Shown: positions 1 to 8,313 of the stretch, one piece after another
How the letters are laid out: every line of letters begins with the position of its first letter
Position numbering within the stretch: position 1 is the stretch's first letter
Assembly: GCA_007120035.1 (NCBI GenBank)
Contig: SKON01000106.1
Coordinates: forward strand, 1 to 38,165
DNA: 38,165 bases
Direction: 5' to 3'
Source of the DNA: Myxococcales bacterium
Lineage (GTDB): Bacteria; Myxococcota_A; Bradymonadia; Bradymonadales; Bradymonadaceae
Made by a program: the position numbers and the translations under genes
The notes under the pieces: generated by a model
What the model was told of the DNA's origin: nothing
The model's input: the letters and a program-made list of their open reading frames with translations, nothing else
The model's database searches: none

Positions 1-311
1 AACTCGGAGTGATCAAACCAGGTCTCGTAGTCGCCGTCGCCGTAGGTGAAGTCTTCGCAGAAGAGCCAGTTCGGGTGGGGGTTGTCGCAGTCATAGGTCG
101 GCCCCGGCTCGTCGGTGTCCGGGTCGTCAGGGTCGGCGTCGGCCTCCCCAGGGTCGGTATCCGGCTCACCAGGGTCGGTGTCCTCCTGGGGGTCGGCGTC
201 TTCCGAAGCCTCGGCGTCGGCCTCGTCCACGGCCGACGGCTCATCGTCACAGCCGAAGAGAAGAAGAGAGAGGGAGACGCTCAGGAAGATGGGGAGATAC
301 CGAGGACACAT
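1..311 (-). CDS. Acidic lipoprotein, N-terminal part (cut by window edge)
   Basis: The reverse strand reads from an ATG at 311 to the window edge without a stop, giving 103 codons of an incomplete protein. It opens with a lipoprotein signal: a hydrophobic run and the lipobox LLFGC at about residues 16-20, followed by DDE. The mature protein starts with a linker of Asp, Glu, Pro and Thr containing repeated TDPGE/ADPDD steps. The last visible part (YDCDNPHPNWLFCEDF) has two cysteines and looks like the start of a folded extracellular domain. An AAGAGG ribosome site lies 6 bases before the ATG, which favours it over an in-frame ATG 24 codons upstream. It is probably a surface or periplasmic lipoprotein. 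The domain that would give its function lies outside the window. Confidence 0.75.
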   Translation of the reverse strand, partial: MCPRYLPIFLSVSLSLLLFGCDDEPSAVDEADAEASEDADPQEDTDPGEPDTDPGEADADPDDPDTDEPGPTYDCDNPHPNWLFCEDFTYGDGDYETWFDHSE

Positions 312-426
312 TGGGAGCCTCTTGGGGGGCACGGAAGACGACGGGTTGTGTTTCGACGACGACCAGTCTACGGGAAGAGCCATGGCAACGCGAGGCGTGT
401 GGGGCGACGGGGTCGCGGTTCCGAAA

Positions 427-511
427 CGTCGGGGTTTACGGGGGCGGCGAAGGACACCGGATCGTCGCGGTTTGCGGCGAAGGACACCGGATCGCCGCGG
501 TTCGCGGCGGG
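427..511. repeat. 30-bp tandem repeat, about 2.7 degenerate copies, left of element copy 1
   Basis: Two full units and a partial one, each containing GCGGCGAAGGACACC, are spaced 30 bases apart and run directly into the left arm of the long inverted repeat at 512. It is the same repeat family as the array at 37505-37767. Because 30 is a multiple of three and the unit has no stop codon, several reading frames stay open and give ten-residue peptide repeats. I treat these as a by-product, not genes. Confidence 0.8.
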
Positions 512-824
512 TCATTTCCGTTAACAGTTCAGGACTCCCACGGTCCACCCCCGGCTGAAGCCAGGGGCTGGAGTGGGCAGGGCTCCGCTGGGGTCATGAC
601 CCCGCTCCGCCTGAGATGTTCTCCACAACGGAGTCGTTCCGAACCAGACCCGGATTCATTCCGGCACCGTCGAACTCCGCACCGGGTTGGTTCTCGGGTT
701 GTCGACGAGCTCCGAAACATCTAAGGCGGAGCGGGGTCATGACCCCAGCGGAGCCCTGCCCACTCCAGCCCCTGGCTTCAGCCGGGGGTAGACCGTGGGA
801 GTCCTGTACTATGCTTGGAAATGA
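512..824. repeat. 313-bp long inverted-repeat element, copy 1
   Basis: The arms at 512-620 and 716-824 are 109 bases each and are reverse complements at about 101 of 109 positions; most differences lie in the outer 25 bases. The centre (621-715) is 95 bases. Each arm holds a hairpin CCCCGGC/GCCAGGGG and the perfect 14-base palindrome GGGGTCATGACCCC, flanked by direct repeats of GCTCCGC. A very similar element of identical length is at 37768-38080. The right arm is followed by a single worn 30-bp unit (TGACCCGTTGCGAACCCCC). The structure resembles a paired-REP (BIME) or MITE-like element. No transposase gene is nearby. Confidence 0.9.
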
Positions 825-933
825 CCCGTTGCGAACCCCCGGGGGTCGTCCCGCGCCGCCCCGCCCTCCATCGAACCTCCCCTACGTTTCAGAACCGCCC
901 CCAGGCATGTACTCTGAACGGAGGAGTAGACCG

Positions 934-1785
934 ATGAGAATAGACCACCGACAAACCATCGAAGCCGCCCTCGGCCGCCTCTCAGGGATCAAGCCCCTGA
1001 GCGGCGGATGCGTGGCCGAGGTCTACGCCGCCCGCGCAGCCGACCACCCGGTGGTCATCAAGGTCGACAGCGGGCCGACTCCAGCTCTGGACATCGAGGC
1101 CTTCATGCTTCAGTACCTGGCCACCGAGAGCGAGCTCCCCGTGCCCGCCGTGCTCCACAGCGAGCCGTCGATCCTGGTCATGGACTACATCGAGAACGAC
1201 GGCCGCGGCGGTCGTCGCGGCGAAGAAGAGGCCGCCGACGCCCTGGCCGCCCTCCACGGGATCAAGGCCCCCCGTTTCGGTCTCCATCGAGACACCTTGA
1301 TCGGCTCCCTACCGCAACCAAACCCCCAGATAACCTCCTGGCCTCGGTTCTTCGCCGAGGCCCGGCTCCTACCCATGACCCGGCGGTGCATCGACGCCGG
1401 CCGCCTGGACAAGAAGACCGGCCGCCGCCTGGAACGCCTGGCCCAGGACCTCGACGACCACCTGCCCCATTCGGTCACCCCCGCGCTCCTCCACGGCGAC
1501 GTCTGGAGCGGCAATGTCCTCTTCCACCAGGGCCGGCTCGCCGCACTCATCGACCCCGCCATCTACCACGGCGACCCCGAGGTGGAGCTCGCCTTCATCA
1601 CCCTCTTCCACACCTTCGGCGACCCCTTCTTCGATCGATACGCTCACCACCGGACCATCGCACCCGAGTTCTTCGATCACCGGCGCCACGTCTACAATCT
1701 CTACCCCCTGCTGGTGCACGTCTGCCTCTTCGGTGACAGCTATATCGCTCAGGTACAGCGGGCCCTGCACCGGATCGGCGTCTGA
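934..1785 (+). CDS. Fructosamine-3-kinase family protein
   Basis: This 283-residue protein belongs to the fructosamine/ketosamine kinase family, related to aminoglycoside phosphotransferases. These enzymes phosphorylate sugar adducts on lysine side chains so that they fall off, a repair of glycated proteins. Visible motifs are the ATP-binding lysine in VVIKVD (K43), the catalytic loop LLHGDVWSGN (D189) and the family signature IDPAIYHGDPEVELAF, whose first Asp (D207) binds metal. The reading frame is open upstream into the inverted repeat, but the ATG at 934 has a strong GGAGGAG-type ribosome site and gives the usual family length. The gene stands alone between the repeat complex and the convergent murJ gene. 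The substrate is not determined by sequence. Confidence 0.9.
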   Translation: MRIDHRQTIEAALGRLSGIKPLSGGCVAEVYAARAADHPVVIKVDSGPTPALDIEAFMLQYLATESELPVPAVLHSEPSILVMDYIENDGRGGRRGEEEAADALAALHGIKAPRFGLHRDTLIGSLPQPNPQITSWPRFFAEARLLPMTRRCIDAGRLDKKTGRRLERLAQDLDDHLPHSVTPALLHGDVWSGNVLFHQGRLAALIDPAIYHGDPEVELAFITLFHTFGDPFFDRYAHHRTIAPEFFDHRRHVYNLYPLLVHVCLFGDSYIAQVQRALHRIGV

Positions 1786-1786
1786 A

Positions 1787-1821
1787 CGGGCCAGCTCCCC
1801 AGGGAGTCGGGGGGCTGGTCC
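1787..1821. terminator. Hairpin between convergent genes
   Basis: Directly after the kinase stop codon, CCAGCTCCCC pairs with GGGGGGCTGG around a short loop. The hairpin lies between two convergent genes and could end transcription in either direction. No clear T-run follows, so it is only terminator-like. Confidence 0.4.
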
Positions 1822-1854
1822 GGGCCGCCCGAACCTTCGGTGGTTCCCCCGGGG

Positions 1855-3465
1855 TTAGCCGGGGATCCGGCGGCGAATTTTTTGCCAGACCACGTCCATT
1901 TCGGGGGGCTTGAGGAGGGTCGTGGTGGCGGCGAAGACGGCGAAGAAGGCGGTGGCCATAGCGGTCAGGAGGAGGGTGAGGGCGAGGAAGCCGGCGTCGA
2001 GGTCGTCGGGGCGCAGGAGGAGGTAGACGGCGTAGGCGGCGGCCCCGGCGAGTGCGCCGTGGAGGAGGCCGCGGGCGCAGCCGGCCAGCACCGGGGTCAG
2101 GGGGAGCTCTCCCTTGCGCCACCGGTAGACAAAGATGGTGGCGACGGCGTTGAGGGTGATGCCGATGGAGGTGGCGGCGGCCAGGCCGGGGACGCCGTAG
2201 GTGTCGTGGAGGAAGAGGTAGACGGGGATGGCGAGGACGACGGTGACGGTGCCGATGACCATGGGGGTGAGGGTGTCCTTGCGGGCGTAGAACCCCCGGA
2301 CCGCCAGGGTTTGGACGCTCCAGGCCACCAGTCCCAGGGCGAAGAGGCAGAGGAGTAGAGCGGTGATCTCGGCGTCGGCCGCGGTGAACTCGCCGCGGCG
2401 GAAAGCCAGGAAGGTCATGGGGTAGGCGGCGCTGAGGAGGCCGGCGGTGCCCACCAGGGAGAGGAAGGCCACCCGCTGAAGACTGTTGGCGAGCATCCGG
2501 CCCATCTCGGCCTCCTTGCCCTCATGGTAGAGCCGGGAGAGGTAGGGCAGCGCGGCCTGGCCTGCGGCCTGGCCGATGACGGCGAAGATCAGGAGCATCA
2601 GCTTTCGGCCGTTGTGGAGCCAGGTGATGGCCCCTTCTCCCTGAATGGCACCGAAGTACCGGAGGAACCACTCGTCGACGGTGACCAGGCTGACGCCGAT
2701 CATCAGGGGCAAGGTCAGGATGATGAAGGCCCGAAAGTCCTTGTCCGTGGGGGCGAAACGGAACCGGAAGACCAGCTCCTTGCGGGCCGCCAGGTAAGGC
2801 ATCAGGAAGGGTCCCAAGAACGCTCCCACGACGACGCCGATGGCGAAGCCCCGGATCCCCAGGGTGGGTTCCAGGGCGATCCCGAAGGCGATGATGCAGA
2901 GGTTGTAGATCAGGGGGGCCACCGCGGCGGGCCAGAAGACCTCTCGCACGAAGAGAGACCCCTGGATCAGGCCGCCGAAGTAGAAGGCGAGCTGAGCGGG
3001 GATCACGATCCGGGTCATGGTGACGACCAGATCGATCTGATCGGGGTCGGTGAATCCCTGGAAGTAGACGGAGACGAACCAGGGGGTAAAGATCCAGGCC
3101 AGGGCGGCCATCACCACCAGGACTGTCCCCATGGTGCTGGCGATGGTGGAGAAGAGTCGCCAGGCTCCTTCTTCGTCGTCGCGGGCGATGTAGGCCGAGA
3201 AGAGGGGAATGAAGGTGATCGACAGGGTGCCGCCGACCAGGAAGTAGTTCATCAAGTCCGGGAGCTGGAAGGCCGCGAAGTAGGCGTCCGTGGTCAGCCC
3301 GGCGCCGTGAAGGTAGGCGATCACGGCGTCCCGCAAGAACCCCAGGATCTTGCTCAGGAAGATGCTCACCGAGAGGAGTAGGGCGGCAAATCCCATACGG
3401 CGACCCATGGAGCGGTCGTCGGACGGGGTCTCTACCCCCTGATCGGGTGGAGGGGTCTTACTCAT
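1855..3465 (-). CDS. murJ: Lipid II flippase MurJ
   Basis: This 536-residue polytopic membrane protein of the MurJ/MviN family moves lipid-linked peptidoglycan precursors across the inner membrane. The N-terminal region is typical: SKILGFLRDAVIAYLHGAG, then DAYFAAFQLPDLMNYFLVGG and SITFIPLFSAY. About 14 hydrophobic segments follow, ending in a basic tail, and the length fits the family. I chose the ATG at 3465. A GTG two codons upstream (3471) is also possible, and neither has a clear ribosome site. A soluble tail of about 20 residues precedes the first membrane segment. The gene is divergent from the thiamin operon and convergent with the fructosamine kinase gene. Confidence 0.95.
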   Translation of the reverse strand: MSKTPPPDQGVETPSDDRSMGRRMGFAALLLSVSIFLSKILGFLRDAVIAYLHGAGLTTDAYFAAFQLPDLMNYFLVGGTLSITFIPLFSAYIARDDEEGAWRLFSTIASTMGTVLVVMAALAWIFTPWFVSVYFQGFTDPDQIDLVVTMTRIVIPAQLAFYFGGLIQGSLFVREVFWPAAVAPLIYNLCIIAFGIALEPTLGIRGFAIGVVVGAFLGPFLMPYLAARKELVFRFRFAPTDKDFRAFIILTLPLMIGVSLVTVDEWFLRYFGAIQGEGAITWLHNGRKLMLLIFAVIGQAAGQAALPYLSRLYHEGKEAEMGRMLANSLQRVAFLSLVGTAGLLSAAYPMTFLAFRRGEFTAADAEITALLLCLFALGLVAWSVQTLAVRGFYARKDTLTPMVIGTVTVVLAIPVYLFLHDTYGVPGLAAATSIGITLNAVATIFVYRWRKGELPLTPVLAGCARGLLHGALAGAAAYAVYLLLRPDDLDAGFLALTLLLTAMATAFFAVFAATTTLLKPPEMDVVWQKIRRRIPG

Positions 3466-3522
3466 GAGCACAGCTTAAACGGGGATCGGCCGGGAGGCTA
3501 CTAATCTGGTGGCCCGTGGGCG

Positions 3523-3551
3523 TGGACGCCGGGACTCGGTGCGTTTACACT
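3523..3551 (+). promoter_or_regulatory. Candidate sigma-70 promoter for thiS-thiG-tenI
   Basis: TGGACG at 3523 and TACACT at 3546 are separated by 17 bases and match the -35 and -10 consensus at four of six positions each. A start near 3558 would give a leader of only about 27 bases, too short for a thiamin riboswitch. Confidence 0.4.
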
Positions 3552-3584
3552 CACAGACGAATCCTCGCCACGGGAGAAGAATCG

Positions 3585-3794
3585 ATGGACCTCAAGATCA
3601 ACGGTGAAACCCGCAGCTTCGACGAAGATCCGCCGACGACCCTCTCCGAGCTTCTGGATCGATTGGAGGTCCCGGCGGCCCGAGGGGTAGCGGTGGCGGT
3701 GAACGACGCCGTGATTCCCCGGGGAAGCTGGGAGGACCAAGGGCTCACCGCAGGAGATCGAGTAGAGATCCTTCGCGCCACGCAGGGAGGCTGA
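3585..3794 (+). CDS. thiS: Sulfur carrier protein ThiS
   Basis: This 69-residue ubiquitin-like protein carries sulfur as a C-terminal thiocarboxylate for building the thiazole ring of thiamin. The conserved C-terminal Gly-Gly is present (ILRATQGG), as are the beta-grasp features [10 protein letters not shown] and GDRVEIL. The ATG at 3585 follows GGAGAA at a good distance and gives the normal ThiS length; the frame is open further upstream but encodes nothing recognisable. Two bases separate it from thiG. The activating enzyme ThiF and the glycine-oxidising or tyrosine-cleaving partner (ThiO or ThiH) are not in this window and must be encoded elsewhere. Confidence 0.95.
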   Translation: MDLKINGETRSFDEDPPTTLSELLDRLEVPAARGVAVAVNDAVIPRGSWEDQGLTAGDRVEILRATQGG

Positions 3795-3796
3795 CG

Positions 3797-4579
3797 ATGA
3801 GTGACACCTGGAAGGTAGGCCCCTACGAGTTTTCGAGTCGACTGCTGGTGGGGACCGCGGGATATCCGAACTATCAGGTCCTCCTGGATGCACTGGCGGC
3901 GAGCGGAGCCGAGGTGGTGACCGTGGCGCTGCGACGGCTCGATGTGGAGGCCTCCCAACAGGCAGGGCTTCTGGAGATCCTGGGCGATCGGTTCACGATC
4001 CTGCCGAATACAGCCGGATGCTTCACGGCCCGAGACGCCGTGCTCACCGCCCATTTGGCTCGGGAAGCCCTGGAGACGGATCTGATCAAGCTGGAGGTGA
4101 TCGCCGACGACGAGACGCTCCTGCCCGATGGAGAAGAGCTCCTGTCAGCGGCCCGAACCCTGGTGGACGACGGGTTCGTAGTGATGGCCTATACCAACGA
4201 TGATCCGATCCTGTGCCGGAAGCTCCAGGACATCGGCTGCGCGGCGGTGATGCCCCTGGGGTCGCCTATCGGCAGCGGTATGGGGATCCGCAACCCCTAT
4301 AATTTTCGGATCATCCGGGATCTTTTGGAGGTGCCCATGGTACTGGACGCCGGGGTCGGGACGGCATCGGACGCCACGTTGGGGATGGAACTGGGATGCG
4401 ACGGGGTGCTCCTGAATACGGCCATCGCCGGAGCGGAGCACCCGGCGACCATGGCGAAGGCCTTTCGACTGGCCACCGAGGCGGGCCGTCTGGCCTATCG
4501 GTCGGGGCGAATTCCTCGCCGACTCTACGCCAGCGCCTCGTCGCCGGTGGAGGGGCTGATCCGTCATGGGGGAGATTGA
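3797..4579 (+). CDS. thiG: Thiazole synthase ThiG
   Basis: This 260-residue TIM-barrel enzyme condenses deoxyxylulose phosphate, dehydroglycine and ThiS-bound sulfur into the thiazole phosphate precursor of thiamin. The Schiff-base lysine is visible in DLIKLEVI (K98). Other family motifs are LLVGTAGYP near the start, [27 protein letters not shown] and [17 protein letters not shown] precedes the ATG. The end overlaps the next gene by 14 bases, so translation of the two is probably coupled. The length is normal. Confidence 0.97.
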   Translation: MSDTWKVGPYEFSSRLLVGTAGYPNYQVLLDALAASGAEVVTVALRRLDVEASQQAGLLEILGDRFTILPNTAGCFTARDAVLTAHLAREALETDLIKLEVIADDETLLPDGEELLSAARTLVDDGFVVMAYTNDDPILCRKLQDIGCAAVMPLGSPIGSGMGIRNPYNFRIIRDLLEVPMVLDAGVGTASDATLGMELGCDGVLLNTAIAGAEHPATMAKAFRLATEAGRLAYRSGRIPRRLYASASSPVEGLIRHGGD

Positions 4580-5219
4580 CCCTCGCCAGGATCCCCTCTA
4601 CCTGATCGCCGACGTGGCCACGGCCGATGGCCTCGGTGTCGATCTGGTGCAGGCTGTGCGGGGGTACCTCAGCGGAGGAGGACGGATGGTGTCATTGCGG
4701 GCCCAGGGGATCTCCGACGGCCGAGCGCTGCGGTTGGGTCGAGAGATCGCGGCGATGGTGGCCTCCGTGGGAGGCCTCTTTCTGGTCCATCGCCGGGCCG
4801 ATCTGGCGGTGATCCTGGCCGCCGATGGGGTGCACCTACCCTCCGACGGGCTGACGCCCCGGGAGGTTCGGGAGGTGGCCGGACACTCGCTCGTCCTGGG
4901 CCAATCGGCGCATCGTCCAAAAGAGGTGCCCGGCCCCCCGGTGGCCTTCGCGACCCTGGGGCCGTTCTTTGAGAGCCTCTCCAAGCCGGGGTATGGCCCG
5001 GCGCTTTCGCTGTCGGCCCTCACGGATCTCCCGGTGACCACCCCGGTGTATGCCCTGGGCGGAGTGACGCCGGAAAATGCCCGACACTGTGTGGAGGCCG
5101 GAGCCTTCGGGATAGCTGTGGTGGGGGGGATTCTGGGCGCCCCGGATCCGGCGACAGCGACGGCGAGCTATTTTCGGGCCCTGGCGGGGCTCCCGAAGCT
5201 CAACGGGGCCTCCCGATAG
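4566..5219 (+). CDS. tenI: ThiE/TenI-family protein, probably thiazole tautomerase TenI
   Basis: This 217-residue TIM-barrel protein is of the thiamin phosphate synthase superfamily. Visible motifs are [49 protein letters not shown] and [10 protein letters not shown]. True ThiE enzymes usually carry an N-D-R type motif after strand 3, and here it reads VHRRADLA. The stretch HLPSDGLTP is like TenI, the aromatising thiazole tautomerase. Its place directly after thiG, with a 14-base overlap, also suits TenI. I infer tautomerase rather than coupling enzyme, but a ThiE role cannot be excluded. Its stop codon abuts that of the convergent kinase gene with no base between. Confidence 0.7.
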   Translation: MGEIDPRQDPLYLIADVATADGLGVDLVQAVRGYLSGGGRMVSLRAQGISDGRALRLGREIAAMVASVGGLFLVHRRADLAVILAADGVHLPSDGLTPREVREVAGHSLVLGQSAHRPKEVPGPPVAFATLGPFFESLSKPGYGPALSLSALTDLPVTTPVYALGGVTPENARHCVEAGAFGIAVVGGILGAPDPATATASYFRALAGLPKLNGASR

Positions 5220-7634
5220 TCACTCCGCCTGCTGGGGAAACCGCAGGGACGGAAGATCGACCTTCTCGGTCACCTCGAAGGAGATGATCTCCACCTGGTG
5301 AAGCAGGAAGATGGTTCGATACACGGTCTCGTGAAGTTCGTGTTCGAACTTCCCCAGCAAGGATCGGAGGGTCTCGCCGGCCTGGAGCTGGTGGTAGACC
5401 CGAAGCTCCCGAGCTCGAAGACCGAGGAGATCGATGCTGAAGGGCTTGGGATCGTTGGGGAAGATACTGACAAAGGATCGGCTTTGATAAGCTTTTCGAA
5501 CCCGCTCGAGATCCATGCGCTCTCGACACCCTTCGACGATGACCTCGTAGGTATCGAGGTCTAAGGAGTATCCCTGGGTGTCGGGCTCCTGGTTCTCGTA
5601 GTAGCCGTAGTAGCCCCCCTCCCAGGTAAAGATCTCCAGGAGCTTCTCGCTCATCTGGGCAGAGAGGTACTCGAAGATGCTATGGGCCGGGATGGCGCCG
5701 ATGGCCACCAGGGCGTCGCCGAGGCGGCCACCCCACTCGCTGAGTCGCTCCAGGGCCTCGGAGAGCTGGGCCTCAGTGATCAGGTCCCGCTCCAGCAGGA
5801 AGTTGCCCAAGAGCTCGGACTTGCGATTGGAGTGGACGAAGATGGGCTCGCCATTGCGGAAGAAGATCGACTTCTCTGCCTCGCTGTCGGTGACGAAGAG
5901 CCGGCCCGTACATTTTGCCAGGTGGAGCCTGGCGAGGATCCGAGCGAAGTAGGTGTCGCCGAGATCCCCCTCGTAGCTGGCGTATTGCTCCTTGAGTTCT
6001 TTGAAGTTGGAGTCCGTGAAGTCCAGGTTCGTGAACATGGACGGCGCGGTCTGGTAGGCCGGGGAACTCGGCTCTCCCTTGACCTTCTTCATCACCGGCG
6101 GCGGCGCCAGATCGGTGGAGGAGTTACCGAGTCCGTGGTTCTTCTCGTCGGGGAGGCTAAAGGTGAGCGACGGGTCCCTGTCGTCGTGTCGGGCCAAGCT
6201 CTCCTCTTCCATCTGAGCGATCGCCCGGCGGACATCGCGGATCACGTTGGTCTCCAACGGGGTCTTGGCCTTTTCGGTAGCCCCCGGGCTGGTGGCCTTC
6301 TTGGGAGACCGGCGGGGCTTGGGATCCAGCACTTCCTGGAGGTCTTCGACCTCATCGAGGCGAGTCCAGAGCCCCTCGGCGATGGAGAGGTGATCGTCGG
6401 GACGGGGCCGGCGAACCCGGAGGAGATCGGCCAGGGTGGCGGGACCCATGGGACCGAAGATCAATCCGCTGTGGTCGCGATACCGATACTTCTTTTCGTC
6501 GGTCTTGGACTCCCTCTCTGAATCCTCTGCCAACGCAGCATCGGTATCATCCTCCCCAAGAGCTAATGCTGTTTCCTCCCGAGCAAGAGGGCTGTCCACC
6601 TTTTGACTTCCCACCTCGGGAGGTGTCGCTTCCACGGACTCCCGTCCGATGGCTTCCCCACCGGGCTCGGAACGGCGCTGGCTCTTCTCTTCCTCGATCT
6701 CTTTGGCGAAGAGGCGACGCATGAAGTTGGAGAGATCGCTACCTGTGACCTTGATGGCGTGCTGAAAGCAAAAGTCCACCAGGGCCTGGTAGAGTTCGCC
6801 GGCGGTCTGAAACCGATCTTCTCGATGCTTGGCGAGGCCCTTCCGGATGATCTCAGTGAGGTCACCGGGGAAAGGCCCGGCCCGTTTCAGGTTGGGCTCG
6901 ATGTCGGCGTCCCGGACCTTGAGCATCACGTCGAGATCGGAGTTCCCCACGAAGAGGCGACTCATGCTGAGGGCCTCGAAGAGGACGATGGCGGCGCTGA
7001 ACACGTCGCTGCGGGAGTCGATGGCCTCGCCCATCACCTGTTCGGGGCTCATGTAGCCCACCTTGCCCTTGAGGGTCCCGCTCTCGGTGAGAGTCCTCTG
7101 GACGGCGGCCTTGGCGACCCCGAAGTCCCCGACCTTCACGTCACCGGTGTAGCTGAGGAGGATGTTGGAGGGGCTGACGTCGCGATGAATGATGTTCAGA
7201 TCTTCCCCGAAGGGGTCCTTGGCCCGGTGGGCGAAGTCGAGGCCCTTGAGCATCTCCATGGCGATGAAGAGGACCAGGTTCAAGGGGATCTTGATGTTCA
7301 TCTCGGCACATCGGGCCAGGACATCGAGGAGATCTTTTCCGTACACGTACTCCATGGCGATGAAGTACTGGTTGTCGATCTCCCCGAGGTCGAAGACCTG
7401 GACGATGTTGGCGTGGTAGAGGCTGACGGCGATCTTGGCCTCGTTGATGAACATCTCGACGAACTCGGTGTCGTCGACGAGGCTGGGAAGGATCAGCTTG
7501 ATGGCGAACTCTTTCTCAAAGCCCGCCGCCCCGAAGGTTTTTCCTCGGTAGATCTCGGCCATCCCACCGCTGCCGATCTTCTGCAGGAGGGCGTAGCGAC
7601 CAAATTTTGACCATTCACGGGCCGCGTCAGACAA
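5220..7634 (-). CDS. Ser/Thr protein kinase with GYF-like and PATAN/DUF4388 domains
   Basis: This is an 804-residue multidomain signalling protein. Residues 13-290 are a Hanks-type kinase: GSGGMAEIY loop, K46, catalytic HRDVSPSN (D152), DFG (170-172) and SPEQ in the activation segment. A charged linker follows. Around residues 383-440 (YRYRDHSGLIFGPMGPATLADLL) there is a GYF-like module. After another low-complexity linker, residues from about 550 match the PATAN/DUF4388 type: GRLFVTDSEAEKSIFFRNGEPIF, then a helical part that includes LGNFLLERDLITEAQLSEAL. No membrane segment is evident, so it is probably cytoplasmic. The start is TTG at 7634: two in-frame stop codons lie just upstream and the next in-frame start would cut into the kinase domain. 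Targets are unknown. Confidence 0.9.
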   Translation of the reverse strand: MSDAAREWSKFGRYALLQKIGSGGMAEIYRGKTFGAAGFEKEFAIKLILPSLVDDTEFVEMFINEAKIAVSLYHANIVQVFDLGEIDNQYFIAMEYVYGKDLLDVLARCAEMNIKIPLNLVLFIAMEMLKGLDFAHRAKDPFGEDLNIIHRDVSPSNILLSYTGDVKVGDFGVAKAAVQRTLTESGTLKGKVGYMSPEQVMGEAIDSRSDVFSAAIVLFEALSMSRLFVGNSDLDVMLKVRDADIEPNLKRAGPFPGDLTEIIRKGLAKHREDRFQTAGELYQALVDFCFQHAIKVTGSDLSNFMRRLFAKEIEEEKSQRRSEPGGEAIGRESVEATPPEVGSQKVDSPLAREETALALGEDDTDAALAEDSERESKTDEKKYRYRDHSGLIFGPMGPATLADLLRVRRPRPDDHLSIAEGLWTRLDEVEDLQEVLDPKPRRSPKKATSPGATEKAKTPLETNVIRDVRRAIAQMEEESLARHDDRDPSLTFSLPDEKNHGLGNSSTDLAPPPVMKKVKGEPSSPAYQTAPSMFTNLDFTDSNFKELKEQYASYEGDLGDTYFARILARLHLAKCTGRLFVTDSEAEKSIFFRNGEPIFVHSNRKSELLGNFLLERDLITEAQLSEALERLSEWGGRLGDALVAIGAIPAHSIFEYLSAQMSEKLLEIFTWEGGYYGYYENQEPDTQGYSLDLDTYEVIVEGCRERMDLERVRKAYQSRSFVSIFPNDPKPFSIDLLGLRARELRVYHQLQAGETLRSLLGKFEHELHETVYRTIFLLHQVEIISFEVTEKVDLPSLRFPQQAE

Positions 7635-7759
7635 GGGAGATGCCTACTAGACCGAGGAGCCGAAAAGTGCGGGACCGACCCAAAACGAGCACTGGGGTTC
7701 TATGGTGTCTGCCAAGAGTCGGAGTTTCGTCGTACAGAAGGTAACACGACTGCCCGTGG

Positions 7760-7781
7760 TGAGCCAAGAATAGTTGGCTCA
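7760..7781 (-). terminator. Perfect hairpin overlapping the stop of the acidic protein gene
   Basis: TGAGCCAA and TTGGCTCA form an 8-base stem with a 6-base loop. The hairpin starts in the stop codon of the reverse gene ending at 7779. No T-run follows, so termination is plausible but weakly supported. Confidence 0.4.
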
Positions 7782-8132
7782 TTCCTCGCCGGAGGCGGGC
7801 TCTTCTTCGGGGGCCTCAGCTTCCTCGGGTTCTTCCACGGCAGGGGCCTCTTGGGCCTCTTCTTCGACCTCAGCTTCTTCCTCTGCGGGAGCCTCTTCGG
7901 CCTCAGCCTCTTCCTCTGCGGGAGCCTCTTCGGCTTCTTCCTCGGCGGGGGCCTCTTCCTCGGCCGGAGCCTCTTCGGCGGCCGGCACGTACTCCTCACC
8001 ACGGAGTTCGGCCTGTCGTTGCGGGCTGGGTTCGTAGATGGAGCATGAGAATCCGACGAAGCTACCGGCCAGCACCACGGCCACGACCAGCACCAACCCG
8101 ATCCCGATACCTTGGATAATCTCTTTTTTCAT
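7779..8132 (-). CDS. Small membrane protein with acidic Glu/Ala repeat tail
   Basis: I do not recognise a family. The 117-residue protein has a basic start (MKKE), one hydrophobic segment at about residues 6-28 ending in VGFSCS, and then a highly acidic tail of AEEAPAEEE-type repeats to the end. It would be anchored in the inner membrane, or possibly lipid-modified at the cysteine, with the tail outside or in the periplasm. Starts at TTG 8162 or GTG 8156, after AGAGAGG, are alternatives that would add about ten residues. Low-complexity coding of this kind expands and shrinks easily. A similar acidic stretch occurs in the TPR lipoprotein at 31912-33090. Confidence 0.6.
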   Translation of the reverse strand: MKKEIIQGIGIGLVLVVAVVLAGSFVGFSCSIYEPSPQRQAELRGEEYVPAAEEAPAEEEAPAEEEAEEAPAEEEAEAEEAPAEEEAEVEEEAQEAPAVEEPEEAEAPEEEPASGEE

Positions 8133-8313
8133 CACAGACCACGCGAAAGAATTCACCGCCAATCGACCTCTCTCTCCCTAATACAATTGATGGGTTCGCG
8201 CAACACATTGTCGGTGGAGAACCGGGATTCGTCGGCCCGGTGGTCGTTGCGCAGATGGTGCCCACGACGTAGGGTCGGAGCCGGTGATGACGACGCTGAG
8301 TATGGAGGACCTT

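Noticed and set aside
616..715. Small gene in the palindrome centre (MF..TESFRTRPGFIP in both copies)
   Set aside because: The frame is shared, but it starts inside an arm and reads into the other arm. Differences between copies do not favour silent positions strongly enough to claim coding.
616..933. Upstream extension of the fructosamine kinase through the inverted repeat
   Set aside because: The extension is encoded by the repeat arm, has no family similarity, and a strong ribosome site precedes the ATG at 934.
3480..3584. Thiamin pyrophosphate riboswitch before thiS
   Set aside because: The gap to the start is too short after the promoter candidate, and the conserved CTGAGA and ACCTGAT-type motifs are missing.
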